DNA of 64,000 nt. It comes from Aquilaria yunnanensis. Taxonomy: Eukaryota; Streptophyta; Magnoliopsida; Malvales; Thymelaeaceae. The stretch covers positions 75,744,501-75,808,500 of the forward strand of contig CM077593.1 of the NCBI GenBank assembly GCA_039654915.1, in the 5' to 3' direction. The notes beneath the pieces were generated by a model. It was not told the origin of the DNA, did no database searches, and was given only the letters and a program-made list of their open reading frames with translations. Shown piece by piece: positions 18,047 to 29,465 of the stretch. The translations under genes were made by a program, and so were the position numbers. Numbering within the stretch: position 1 is the first letter of the stretch; each line of letters starts with the position of its first letter.

Positions 18047-18598
18047 AGATGCATGGTATGGTTTCCTGTTATTGGGGCAATTAAACGTGACTAAACATTA
18101 AAAGTGACAAACAACCGGAAAAACTTGAAACTTCTAAAAATTGGAGCTACTAGGAGCAACTACTTGCATGGAAAATGAAGCTTTTTAGTAGCCCTTTAGT
18201 TGGTCATGTAGTGAGCCCATAATGAGCAATATAGGGGCAATAGACTTTCCTTGGCAGCCAAAATTCAATCATTCATCTCTTTTTCTTTTGGGAACTTTTC
18301 TTGAAGTGAATGTGAGAAGGTAAGCAGTTTAATGGTCATTCGGAGAAAAAACATAATATAAGACTTTTTTATGATTTATTCAGAGTTTGATTGCAAGAGT
18401 GCCTAAATGTAAAAAAGTAAAAAGTTTGGATTCTTAGAAAGAGAAGCTGTCAATTAAATTATCTATTTTTTTTATTACGATTGCAAAATTTTATAGTGTA
18501 GGAGTTTAAAATTAATAGGGAAAAATATTTAGAGATTGTTATGGGGATAAGTTGTTAGTTTTTCTAGAGTTTTAAGGATAATTTTTTTTTTGGTAACT

Positions 18599-19017
18599 TG
18601 AAAGCCCATGCATGGCCCATAAATGAAGAGGCCCATACCAAGAATAAAGTTTGCAATGAGGTGCGTGGAGCCCAACTCCATCTAGGCCAAAAAGGAAACC
18701 CTCTTAGGATGGAATCGAAAGCCAAAAATTATAGAATCAACAAGATGACTTCCATCCATAAGCAATCTCCCTGGATTTCCACCCCCACCCCCCCTCAACT
18801 ATATAAATTCACCACGCTCACCAATCCCAAGGTTTTAGATTTATAACCATAAGATTACATCACTCTTACTTCCTTGATCTTAAATTGACTTGATCGGCGG
18901 AGGGTTTTCCATGGGAAAACATCTTGGGGCTCTAATATGTTCTTTGGCTTCAAGATCTCCAAGTTCGTAGTAACCAAGTTGCTGGGCCTAACTTAAATGA
19001 CCCCACATTGACTATCA
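18599..19017 (+). mobile_element. 5' LTR of the old gypsy element
   Basis: Matches 34482-34879 along its length: GAGGCCCATACCAAGAATAA, GGAAACCCTC, CTATATAAAT (TATA box near 18800), CACTCTTACTTCCTTGA, CCAAGTTGCTG and CCCCACATTGAC. The end TATCA is followed by ATTTGGCATCATCTGTG. The TTGGTAAC just before the start is shared with the right copy, so the true 5' edge could be 18591. Confidence 0.8.
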
Positions 19018-19040
19018 ATTTGGCATCATCTGTGTGAACC
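19018..19040 (+). other. Decayed primer-binding-site region
   Basis: ATTTGGCATCATCTGTGTGAAC follows the LTR end. Plant gypsy elements often have TTTGGCGCCGTCTGTGGG-like sequence here. The GC-CG positions now read CA or TC, as expected from deamination of methylated CpG. Confidence 0.55.
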
Positions 19041-19499
19041 CATTGTGAACACTTAGAGATCTCACATGGATAACCAAGATCAATTGGGGAACGATCATGA
19101 AAGCCAACATAGGGTATAGATCGATCACCTGGAGGGGTCCATAGAGCCCCAAGATGAAGGGATGACCCTGAAAGTTGAAGATGAGCTTTCGGTGCCACTT
19201 GGGGACCCTTAGAAAGCAAAGCGACCTACTCACTTAAATGATAACAAACTTTAAGCTCTTCAGCATGCCCTCTTCACAGTAGGGGATCGAGAGAGCACAG
19301 CAAAAAATGCCTAAGAAGGCCGTCAAAAGATACTTGGTGCTTGACGAACCTTGTAAAGCTCCACCTAAGGATTTGCCCTAATAGCCCACATGGGAAAACC
19401 CCTAGCAGGGTTACCTGACTATCCCGCTGGTAGTGACATAATCACCATTCTACAAAGACTATACTAGATGGAGAGTGGATGAGGGTGCCCAAACCCCCC

Positions 19500-19990
19500 A
19501 TAATAAGTTTTGGCTTTGCCATTGATATTGAACATATGTGTCTTCAGCCCTTTATGAACGAGATTATCAATACTCCAACACTTGATGGCTTCTGAATGCC
19601 AATAATTGACCTGTACAATGGCCTCTTGGTTCTTATTAACCACCTACAATGGTATATCACCTACATGAGGCTTGAGAATGCCTCATATGACATCACGTGT
19701 AGAGTATTTAGCTCTACATTTGAGGGCAAAACAGCTTCATGGTTTGGAACCACGAGGGCATGGCATTTCATTACTTCAAAGACCTTTCCCAGGTGTTCCT
19801 TTGCCACTTTTTGGGGAGCAGGCCAAACCTTAATGTCATACACCTGTATTTGAATAGGCCTATGGCTGTGAGGGTATGACTAAAAGTGAAGCTAAGCAAG
19901 GGATTAAAGCCAATAATAAGTTTTAAGGAGGACTTGGTTGCTAAGGAAGAAAGAAAAAGTCTTTCTAGGTAAGAAAATTTGTATAGGCAA
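19500..19990 (+). pseudogene. gag: Gag N-terminal half, decayed
   Basis: Translation in one main frame gives MPIIDLYNG, ITYMRLENASYDITCRVFSS and FEGKTASWFGT (19596-19780). These are the phrases of a plant gypsy retrotransposon gag domain: target polypeptide, H-x-x-x-Y region, then the A-x-x-W-F core. Upstream remnants such as FALPL and the PLxTRLSILQHLMA region are out of frame or stopped. The gene is interrupted near 20085 by the nested element and resumes near 28915. Confidence 0.75.
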
Positions 19991-20089
19991 ATAAGTCTTT
20001 TCATTTCGGCATAGGGACTTAATTAAAAGTCAAAATAGATGTAGGGGTAAGTTGATTGAACTATAAAGCTACTACGTGACGTATGTTAG

Positions 20090-21501
20090 TGTTGAGCCCA
20101 AAAAGCCAATCATGAGATGATTGTGTTTTTGCACATTGAGTCATGATATTTTATTAAGGCATTAATCCAGCAATTATGTTTGTTGTTTTGTTTATGCGTA
20201 ACGTAATAAACATAATTGTAACCCTAGAATAATGATATTCTTAAACGTCCCTAGTCTAGTATTATTGTGGAGCGGGTTGCAATAATATATAATGACTAGC
20301 ATATGTGGAGACTAATATGAGATATGTAGTCTACATATGGGTACAAGTTGGAGAACTTGTGTACTGGACCGACCCACCATGAGAACACTACATGGATCGT
20401 TATATGAGTGTCATAAGTGATTCTCATAGTGATCATGGTATATGTAGTCCTTCGACCTAAGATCATCAAGGTTCCCTACATGTGAGTCACATACTTTGAT
20501 ACTTTCCTTTGTTGCTCGTAACTGAGTGAACTTGAAGGAGGTCATTGGGTATGTCACCTATCATGTGGAGGGATTTGTATGACCAAGATGGGATTTGTCC
20601 CTCCTATGTAACGGGAGTGATATCTTCGGGCCCCTTGATAGAGTGAGACTTAGAAAAATGCATGGCCATGCTCGGATGAGTTGATATACGATATCAATGT
20701 CATCAGCTTAAGTTAGTCTACTCGGTAATCAAGAAACCAAAGATTGGGCTATACGAGAGTGATACATTCCATGTCTCGTGCTGAGTCTTGATATCTTGGA
20801 CAAAGGGACAATGGTATATATCGGTGATGATCATAAAGGTTTAGTCGAATCATTGACAATCTTGTCACTTGGGTAGCAATGATGTGTTGCTAGACACCGC
20901 TCATTGCTTATGATCATAAATGTGATTTATGATCATTGCCAACATGATAAGAGCCTATTGGGTCGCACACAGAGAGCTATTTGGATCATTAGAGTGCATA
21001 GGCTAATTATTTGGGTTATGGTTTCACTTTAATTTCGTATTAATAATGGGCCCAAGAGTTGAGCCATTTTTAAGCCCGAAATTAAATGCTAATTGGATTA
21101 GGGCTTTGAAACCCATTAGGCCTGGAAGTTGAGTCTCACTATAAATACAACTTCTAGTGAGAAATTCGTAGGTCTCCTTGCCCTAGCCTCCCAAAAAGGA
21201 CAGCTGCACTCTTCTCTTGCAATTCCTTGGAGGACGCAAGCTAGCACTGCGAGCGCAAGAAAAACGCATCTGCCGGGATGTGGTGGAAGCGTGGTGATCC
21301 CGATAGGCTCGTTTGGATACCATAAAGAGCCTGAACACGTCAACTGTTCAGGTTTTGTGATTCGACTCTATAATTGAGTGAGAGATCTCAACCAAAAATT
21401 AGGTATGAAAATTTTAGAACACCCGGTTTACCCTGTTTCACTTGCATCCTAGAGGGTTTCGATTAAATTCCGCTACGCTGTTTGGCTCCCGAAACCCAAC
21501 A
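20090..21501 (+). mobile_element. Solo LTR, 1.4 kb
   Basis: Starts TGTTGAGCCCAAAAAGCC and ends CCCGAAACCCAACA, so the ends form TGTTG...CAACA. It has one TATA box (TATAAATA at 21140) in CTCACTATAAATACAAC and shows no gag or pol. The other LTR of the host element (27332-28909) has no counterpart of this block, proving insertion. Flanks GTTAG and GTAAT are only a partial target duplication. The superfamily (copia or gypsy) cannot be decided from an LTR alone. Confidence 0.8.
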
Positions 21502-22915
21502 GTAATTGTCATTTCTAGGCCACTTGTCATGGCTGTTGATTGCATGCCATAACCAATCCAATTTTTTGGTACAATTACTTTTTTTCTAGTCAAAGAAACT
21601 AGAGAAGAAGGGAAACTCTTCTAGCCTTAGGCCATTTTTGGTGATCCTAAGTGGGAAAAGGTTGATTTTGTACTTGAATTTGAAGGAAAAGGCCATATTG
21701 CTTGTGGAGCAATTCAGATTCAAGTGGAACTTGTTCAACCAAGAGGATTAAGCCTAATCAGCAAGATTTGGTAAGGGTTAAACTGGGCTTTTATATAAAA
21801 TTCATATGTCTACAATGTGAAATATCGGGAAGATGTGATATGGTGATGGTAATTTACTAAATGAACCATACGCCAAGATAGGGTTAGGTCCCCTGGGTAC
21901 TTTAGTACTTAGCTATGTGTAAGATATGTGCAAGTAGTATGAGCTATTTAAGTTTCTTGCTAACCGTTAAGTAGTTTTGGAGCTCTATGCATAATTGGTT
22001 TTCTGAAAACTAAGTAGCTACTCCTTGAAACTTAAGTTGTGTGCACTACTTATTAGGTTATCAAGGCTTGAACCGTATTTTGTAGAGTGTCCATGAGTTT
22101 GTCTTCTTTTGATTACAGGGACTGAGCATTATAAGACTATGAGCTATGAACTATGCTTCCACCTTTATTAGGTAAGATTACACATGCCCCTTTTGTTATG
22201 TTTTAGAAAATGACGTGCTGACTAGTGTTGTTTAGTGTTATCATGATTAGTGTTATTATGCTCAATAAGTGTTAGTTATAAGTTTAGTGTATTAGTGAAG
22301 GGTACTAGTATATATGCTGTGAGAACTAGCTATATTATGATGTGCCTATGTTCTGAGTATGCTAGTTGTGGTTATAGATCTATTGTTGTTTTTGTAAAGC
22401 GTTTTGTACCTAGCTTGTGTTCATGTTGTGTATGGCAAAATGTTATCAATGCGATGCATGTACAATGAATGGCAAGACCCTAGTGGTTGTTGTTGTTGTT
22501 GTTGTCTGTGACCTTGGTTCAATGTGTGAATGAATTAATAAGAAGGTTTTGGTTATCATACACATGAGTTTGATGACGAAACGAGACTAAGCTAAGTATA
22601 TGACTCTGAGACAAAAATTTAGGAACCCTTTTTATGTAATATGTCTCAGGTTAAGTTGGTTTGAGCAATATTGAAATGTTATTGATTCTAGGCCATTTTT
22701 GCTACTTCATTAATGTTAAAACTAGCTTAAGTTCAAAGTTTGACCCAAAAATAGCCACAATTAAGCTATCAAAATGAATTTTTGCAGTTGGCATAATGAG
22801 CTATTAAGTTTTGTTTTTTTGATGTTACACTTTACCTGCCATGCTGTGTTTGTTTATTTGTCTTATTTTGCCTCAAGGTTAAAATACATAGGCTGTAGGT
22901 GGTTAGGCTATGACA
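21502..22915 (+). mobile_element. 5' LTR of the nested chromovirus-like element (main part)
   Basis: Parallels 27380-28909: CATTTCTAGGCCACTTGTCATG, AAGGGAAACTCTTC, GGTTGATTTTGCACTTGA, TAAGATATGTGCAAGT, TTACACTTTACCTGCCATG and GTGTGACA or CTATGACA at the end. A GTT microsatellite lies at about 22483-22506. The small remaining 5' piece of the LTR is left of the solo LTR. Confidence 0.8.
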
Positions 22916-22918
22916 AGG

Positions 22919-22940
22919 TGGTATCAAAGCATGGTTATAG
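22919..22940 (+). other. tRNA-Met primer binding site
   Basis: TGGTATCAAAGCATGGTTATAGG follows the LTR end by three bases. The usual plant site reads TGGTATCAGAGC; here one G has become A. Confidence 0.75.
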
Positions 22941-23039
22941 GACATATGAGTTTGAATAAGCAATTCTTATACTAAGATTTTCTATAAATTAGGCACTATG
23001 ATTTTAATGCACTACTTGCAAGAAAGTGGTTATGACTAG

Positions 23040-24030
23040 GGCTAGAGAAAAAGTGGTGGTAGAAAAGGCTAATCTTAGGGAAAAAAGTACTTGAAGAGTA
23101 GGAGGAAGGCCAAACTAGTGTTGAAATGCTTGAGCAATGGTCTAAAGAGCTTGACGTGAGAGGAAATGAGACTGGCAATAGGCAACAGGTGCCTAGGCCT
23201 AGAAAGAACCATTAGGAATGGTTGGAAAAGATGTTTGAGACAAAGTAAGCAGCGATGGCACAAATGGCTATAGGTATACAAGTTTTAATGCAATGTTGGA
23301 ATTAAGCACAAGGTCCAAGAGTGCCCAATAAAAGAGTGCCACAACAAGAACCAATGTTCAGGCTTGAAATAAGGCAATCCTATAAAGGTCTTGCTAAAAC
23401 AGCCATGTTGGTTCTAGATTAGCTAGAACAAAGCAGTGCTAGTATGATGGAGTACGAGCACAACTTCAATAAAGGTCAAGATTTATTGAAGACCAAAAGG
23501 TTCATTAGAGGATTGAGGCCAGTGTTAAGGCAAATTTTGAGGGCTATTGGGATTATCAATTACTTTAAGGTTGTACTAAAAAGCCTTGACCCTTGAACAG
23601 GAGTTCAGGGAACTTCATATAGGGAGATCACTACTAGGGGAAAGAAGTGAGAAGTAGAAAGAAATAGAAAATGGACCAAGAGAGGTGGTACAACAAGGTC
23701 TCTCCAAGAAAGAAGTAGGTAGAAAGGGGCCAAATTCATATTCTGCACCACAATGTGAGTATTATGGCAAGCACCATGGGTTCATACCATGTTAGAAAGT
23801 TTCCCAAGGTTGTCTGAAGTGTGGATCAAAGGACCATTAGGTAAGAGACTCTCGTTAAGAAGGAATAAAGGAGGCTGGATTGTCAGTGGCAATGGTCACA
23901 AGATGAAAGAAAGGGAATGATTTTACCTCTATCTAGAGCCTAGGGAACTGGAAGAGTGTTCCAAATTGAAAGCAAGAAATGAAGGCTGGAAAAAACAATG
24001 AAAGGAAGGTAAGTCCAGGAAGGGCTGTAT
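23040..24030 (+). pseudogene. gag: Gag of the nested element, decayed
   Basis: Frames change repeatedly. Recognisable pieces are a gag-type segment near 23490-23560 (RFIRGLRPVLRQILRAI) and zinc-knuckle remains near 23755-23860 (CEYYGKHHGFIPC and then CLKCGSKDH in neighbouring frames). Many stops fall at expected W, Q or R codons. Confidence 0.65.
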
Positions 24031-24039
24031 TAAGAGGCA

Positions 24040-25165
24040 CTTAAAGGTAAAGTTTAGTTAAATAGTAGACTTGTGTTTGTGCGGTTTGACACTGGGACAT
24101 TTGTTTCTATAATCTCTGCTAGATTAGTTAGAAATGTGAATTTCAAAATATATGAATTGTCTAAAATGCTCTTGATAAAATCTGCTAGAACAGAAATAAT
24201 GTATACACAACACATGGGTAAAGGCTGTAAAATAAGGCTAGGGAAAATATAGATTTATTCTGATTTGATGTTAGCATAAAGTAGCTTGTTAAGCATCAAG
24301 TGTGAATTCACTGTAAGGCTTGAAAATTGATGCTGCCAAAATTATGTAAATATGATTTGGAATATTCAAAGGTACTACCAAAATTATGTGAATATGATTT
24401 AGAACATTCAAAGGTACTAAGTAAAAGCTTATGTTTGAATGTGATTGAAACTATGCCTATTCTTTTTAAAGATGACTACCTAGCCTTAAATCATAAGAAG
24501 GTGATCGATGAATTAAGTAAAATTCCAGTAATTAAAGATTTTCCATAGGTATTCTCCTCTGATTTGCCTAGACTCTATTCATTTAAAGCTGTTGAGTTTT
24601 AAATAAGATGAGGTCCTAGAGCTTCACCAATCTTAATAACTCCATAGAGTGTGGCCATATATAAAATACAAGAACTCAAGAAGCAATTGGATGAACTTCT
24701 TGAGAAAGAGTTCATTAGGCTAAGTGTGTCACCATGAGGAGTGCCACCATTGTTTGTTAAAAATAAAAATGAAACCCTTAGGTTGTGCATTGATTATAAA
24801 AGGCTCAATGCATTGATTATGAAGAAAAATGCCCTATTCTTATGTTAGAAGACCAATTTGATCAACTTAAAGGTGCAAAGGTGTTTTCAAAGATAAATCT
24901 TAGGTCTGGTTATTTCCAACTAAGAGTAACAGAATAGGGCATACTTATAACTACATTCAAGACTATATATGGCCACTTTGAATACATACTAAAGCCATTT
25001 AGGCTTACCAATGCTCTTGCATTCTTTATAGACCTCATGGAGAGGGTGTTTAAACCACATCTTGATGATTTTATGGTAGTCTTTGTAGATGATATCTTAG
25101 TGTATTCAAAGAATGAGAAAGAACATGAAGAACACTTGAGAATGGTTCTTCGGGCTTAAAAAGAT
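24040..25165 (+). pseudogene. pol: Protease and reverse transcriptase, decayed
   Basis: Aspartic protease core VFVRFDTGTFVSIISARLV at about 24070-24130 (DTG present). RT begins near 24650 (QELKKQLDELLEKEFIRLSV) with the VSP*G-PPLFVKNKNETLRLCI region, where the stop replaces the W of the usual VSPWGAP. It continues with [13 protein letters not shown] and the catalytic motif [12 protein letters not shown] near 25080-25115, which keeps both aspartates. Stops and frameshifts make it non-functional. A 42 bp duplication lies between protease and RT. Confidence 0.88.
24336..24419 (+). repeat. 42 bp direct duplication between protease and RT
   Basis: CCAAAATTATGTAAATATGA plus TTTGGAATATTCAAAGGTACTA occurs at 24336 and, with a few changes, at 24378. 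It is in frame, adding 14 residues (LPKLCKYDLEYSKV and LPKLCEYDLEHSKV). Confidence 0.85.
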
Positions 25166-25439
25166 AACTAGCTTTATGCAAAGTTAAGTAAATGTCACTT
25201 CTAGACTACTGAGATAACATTCTTAGGCCATGTGATAAATAATCAAGGGTTGGCAGTTGATCCAGAAAAAATTAAGGCTATGGTTGAGTGGTATAGACCA
25301 TGAAATGCTAAGAAAGTCATGAGCTTCTTAGGAATGGCTGGTTATTATATGAGGTTTGTGCTAAAATTTTCTTTATTGGCTATTCTACTCACACAACTAA
25401 TAAGAAGTTTGAATGTAGTTATAAGTGTGAGAAAAATTT

Positions 25440-25740
25440 TCAGTATCGTCAAAGAAAGCTAACCACTGTATCCTCACTTTGCCTAATCCTACTAAGCCTT
25501 ATATAATGTATAAAAATGCTTTAATAGTAGGATTACGACATGTATTGATGCAAGGTAAGCAAGTAATAGCTTATGGTTCTAGGCAGGTTAGGCCTCATGA
25601 ATGGAACTATCCAGTTCATGATCTTGAGTTACCTGTTGTGGTATTTCTATTAAGCAATAGAGGCATTACTTGCTGGAAAACTCATTATAAATCATAATTG
25701 GCAACAAGAATTTAAAGTATCTCTTTACTCAAAGTTATCT
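25440..25740 (+). pseudogene. pol: RNase H domain, decayed
   Basis: Open piece 25479-25697 reads [20 protein letters not shown], then [20 protein letters not shown], then [10 protein letters not shown], the usual gypsy RNase H order. The catalytic aspartate expected in the Y-x-D-A motif is replaced (YKNA). A frameshift follows near 25660. Confidence 0.85.
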
Positions 25741-25859
25741 AAATATGAGAAAAAGAAGATGGTTAGAATATATGAAAGGCTTTGTCTATGTAATTGAGTA
25801 TACTTTTTGGAAAGGAAATCAAGCGGCTAATGCCCTTAGTTGGAAATATGAAGTCTTAA

Positions 25860-27279
25860 GGTGAAGAGATGGTGAAGATAAAACTGAAGAAAATAGTATA
25901 CTCATGTTGGTTGAAAAGTGGAAAGATTGGGAATTAAGCCAACTCTATGTTCTAACCATTCAAAGTGGCTGGTTAGAGGAGGTGAGAAAAGCTCAACAAA
26001 AGGGTAGTGATCTGGAAAGGATTTTTAGACTTAGGCATTGCAAGTTGCTAGTTAGCTTCTCTATGAAGCAAGGACTAGTATGCTTTGAGAATAGACTTTA
26101 CATGCCTTCTAGAATGGAAATGAGACATCAAATTTTAGAAAAGTCTCATACAAGTAAACTAAACTTTCATCTAGGAGCCAATAAGATGTATAAGGATTTG
26201 AAATCTCATTTTTGGTGGCATAGAATTAAGTAAGACATTATTGAATATATGGCAAAGTGTTTAACTTGCCAAAGAGTCAAGGTAGGGCATCAAAAGTCTA
26301 GGGGTAAACTTAAAATTTTACCAATTCTAAAAAGGAAATTGGGTTCTATCTTTATGGACTTCCCTTCTGGACTACCTTTGACTAGAAGAAAGGCTAACAC
26401 AATAAGGGTAATTGTGGATTGATTAACTAAATCAACAGATTTCCTACCCATGAATCTTATAGATTCTTTAGATAGGCTAGCAAAGCAATATATTCAAGAA
26501 ATTATGAGAGTACATGGCATTCCTAATGACATAACCTCATATAGGGATCCAAGGTTTATGTCAAAGTTTGGGAAGTCCTTCCAAAATTCTTTAGGGACTT
26601 AATTGAAATTGAGTACTACCTATCATCCATAAACTAATGGACAAACAGAAAGGACCATCCAAATTTTAGAGGGCATGTTAAAGTGTTATGCACTAGAATT
26701 CTAAGGAGAATGAGATCAACATCTACCCCTTATAAAATTCTCCTACAATAATAGTTATCAAACTGTTATTAGGATTGCACATAATGAAGCTTTATATGCG
26801 AGGAAATGTATCACTCCACATTATTAGCATTATACTAGAGATAAGCCAGAATTGGTTCTAGGACTTATCCATAAAACTACTGAAAGATCAAGACTGTTCA
26901 AGAAAAGATTAAGGCAGCCAACAATATCAGAGAAGCTTATGCCAATCTAAATGGAAGAAGAAATATGGAGTACCAAATTGGGGTCGATGTTTGGTTCAAG
27001 GTTTCCTTAATGAAAAGAGTGTTCAAATTTGGCAAAAGAGGGAAGTTAGTTCCCAAGTTTACAAGACCTTTTAAGGTTCTAAAAAGGGTAGGCGTGGTAG
27101 CTTATAAGCTGAATTTACCCCTAAAGTTAGGGCATATTCATCATACATTTCATGTAAGTATGCTCAAGAAATATGTTCCTAAGTTAAGACAAGTTGTCCC
27201 TTTTTATAACATTCCTATAGCTTCTGACGTTACTTATGAAGAGAAGCCTATGAAGATCATAACAAAAGGGCTAAATTGA
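25860..27279 (+). pseudogene. pol: Integrase, decayed, with C-terminal GPY/F-like region
   Basis: Zinc-binding part near 26140-26270: SHTSKLNFHLGANKMYKDLK and, after a stop, CLTCQRVKVGHQ. The catalytic core follows in pieces: FMDFPSGLPL, VIVD*LTKSTDFLP (W replaced by a stop), YRDPRFMSKFG and STTYHP*TNGQTERTIQ, so the D,D,E region is recognisable. An open C-terminal part (26965-27279) reads VWFKVSLMKRVFKFGKRGKL, then PRPFKVLKRVG-like sequence, then HVSMLKKYVP. The tail DVTYEEKPMKI is typical of chromovirus-type elements just before the chromodomain, which I cannot find. Confidence 0.88.
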
Positions 27280-27331
27280 TTGTACTAAGAAGCTACAGAG
27301 TGACTTAATTATCATTTAGTAGGTCAACCTA

Positions 27332-28909
27332 TGTTACAAGGCACCATGCAAAATTGATGAAGGTGCAAAAGTGGTGTTTAGACCATTTCTAGGCCACTTG
27401 TCATGCTTGTTGATTGCATGGCACCACCAAGCCCATTTCCAGTATAGTGGCTCTATTTATAGCCAAGGAAACCAGATAAGAAGGGAAACTCTTCAAGCCT
27501 TAGGCCATTTCTAGTGATCCTAAATAGGAAAAGGTTGATTTTGCACTTGACGTTGAAGGAGAAGGCCACATTACTTGTGGAGTGCGGCAATTTAGGTGGA
27601 ACTTTTTCCACTAAGAAGACTAAAGCCTATCTAGTAAGATTCAATAAGGGTTAGACTAGGCTTTTCTATGAAATTCATATGGCTGCAATGTGAAACATAG
27701 GAAAGTTATGCCATGGTGATGGTAATTAACTAAGGGAGCTATGATAGGGCTAAGTGAATACCTCAGGTAGTTTAGTACATAGCTAGATATGTGTAAGATA
27801 TGTGCAAGTGGCAGGGGCTATTTAATGTTCAGTCGACATTTAAGTAGTTCTGGAGCTTTGTGAATCATTACTTTTTAAAAAAAATTGCATAGTTACTCCT
27901 TAAAGCGTAAGAAATATGCACTACATGCTAGGTCATTAAGGCTGGATCTATGTTTTGTGGAAAATGAGTGTGTTTGTGTGCTTCTTTGTCTTTATATGTG
28001 CATGTTGACCATTCTAGGATGAATGTTTATATTGTACCAATCTTGTGTATTATGGTTTTCTTTGTCTTTTTTTTCAGTATAGGGACCAAGTACTATGAAA
28101 CTATGAACTATATTTCGGCCCTTACTGAGTATGATTAATCATGCCCCTACTATTAAGTTTTAGAAAAAGGACTTGTTGGCTAGTGTTATTCATGTTTGTG
28201 ACATCTTTTGCAGCACCGATACCACTATCATGATTAATGTTATTATGATCAATAAGTGTTACTACTAAGTAAAGTGCATTGGTGCAGGGCTTTAGTACAT
28301 GTGCTGTGGGAACTAGCTGTATTGTGTTGTGCCTATGTTCCTGGATGTAGAAATGGCTGGTTTTGAGTGTGCTAGTAGTGGTTATGGATCTAGGGTTGTT
28401 TTTGTAAAGCAATATGTTCATGTTATGCATGCCACAATGGTTGTCAATGTGATGCATGTTCCATGAATGGTAATGCCTTAGTGCCTATTGTTGTTGTATG
28501 TAACCCTGATTCAATGTGTGAAAAAACTATTATGAAGCTTGTGGTTATCATACACATGCGTCTGACTACAAAATGAGACTAAGCTAAGTATATGACTCTT
28601 AGAAAAAAATTATGGAACTCTCTTTATTTAATATGCCTCAAGTTAAGTTAGTTTGAGCAATATTGAAATGTTGCTTATTCTAAGCCATTTTGCTACTTCA
28701 TTCGTGTTAAAACTTGCTTAAGTTCAAATTTTAAGCCAAAACAGCTACCATTAACCTATTAAAATGAATTTTTGTAGTTTCTGGCACATTTGAGTAATTA
28801 AGCTATGTTTTCTAAAGTTACACTTTACCTGCCATGTTGTTTTAATTTATTTGTCTTATTTTGCCTTAAGGGTTAAATTGTATAGGGAATAAGCGGCTAA
28901 GGTGTGACA
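27332..28909 (+). mobile_element. 3' LTR of the nested chromovirus-like element
   Basis: Homologous to 21502-22915 and ends GGTGTGACA. Immediately after it the coding of the host gag resumes (28915). The 5' edge TGTTACAAGG at 27332 is a best guess from similarity with TGTTAG left of the solo LTR. Confidence 0.75.
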
Positions 28910-28914
28910 CCTAA

Positions 28915-29465
28915 GATGGTAGCCTACCTACTCAAGATATGGCAGACTTGAGATGGGTCCTTGAAAGACTTTCCCTATAGGTTTAATGCTGAGGTAGTGC
29001 AAGTATAAAATCTATCCTAGGAGGTACACAAGGTAGCTATCACCCATGGATTGTCAAGGCACTCTAGGTTGGCATGGGATCTACATGAGAACCCTACCAA
29101 GAGCATAGAGGATTTTCTTGTCCGTGCTACTTAGTATATGCATGCTAAAGAGCTCAATCAACTTACAATTCAGAAAAAATGGCCAAAAGTTAAAGAGGGC
29201 CAAACCATCGCCAAGAAAAAGAGTAGAGGTATGGAATCATCTTGACCAGATCCAATTCAATTATGATTAAGGGAGACAACAACGAACATTATGTATGCCT
29301 TAGAAAGGAAAAAACAGGTGCCCAAGGGGCCCACTTTGATGGGCCCTTCGAACAAAAGATAGCTGAAGAAGTACTGCTGGTATCACAAGGACAAAGCCCA
29401 TGACATTGAAGATTGCTAGTAGTTGAAAAGGCAACTCGAGGAGATGAATCAGGCAGGAAAAATTC
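28915..29465 (+). pseudogene. gag: Gag C-terminal half of the older gypsy element
   Basis: Frame pieces read SRLAWDLHENPTKSIEDFLV (29065-29130), then YMHAKELNQL, then the zinc-knuckle-type CWYHKDKAHDIEDC near 29370-29410 followed by QLKRQLEEMNQAGKIQ. Together with 19500-19990 this makes one gag split by the nested element. It ends where LTR-family F sequence begins. Confidence 0.75.

Larger units (their letters stand above)
15137..18598. other. Old non-coding flank with degenerate minus-strand remnants
   Basis: AT-rich sequence outside the first element. The only coding-like signals are the two minus-strand remnants annotated separately and a weak minus-strand stretch near 17230-17400. The rest, including 18060-18598, shows nothing I can name. 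Confidence 0.5.
20085..28909 (+). mobile_element. Nested chromovirus-like Ty3/gypsy element
   Basis: Two LTRs (about 20085-22915, interrupted by a solo LTR, and about 27332-28909) flank a tRNA-Met type primer site and decayed gag, protease, RT, RNase H and integrase in the Ty3/gypsy order (integrase last). The integrase C-terminal part (26965-27279) resembles Tekay/Del chromoviruses, but the chromodomain itself is not recognisable. It sits inside the gag of the older element at 18599-34879. The exact 5' edge is uncertain because the solo LTR inserted very near it. Confidence 0.85.

Noticed and set aside
21129..21377. 82-codon plus ORF and overlapping minus ORF as a gene
   Set aside because: They lie after the TATA box of a solo LTR, where short open frames are common; no protein family recognised.
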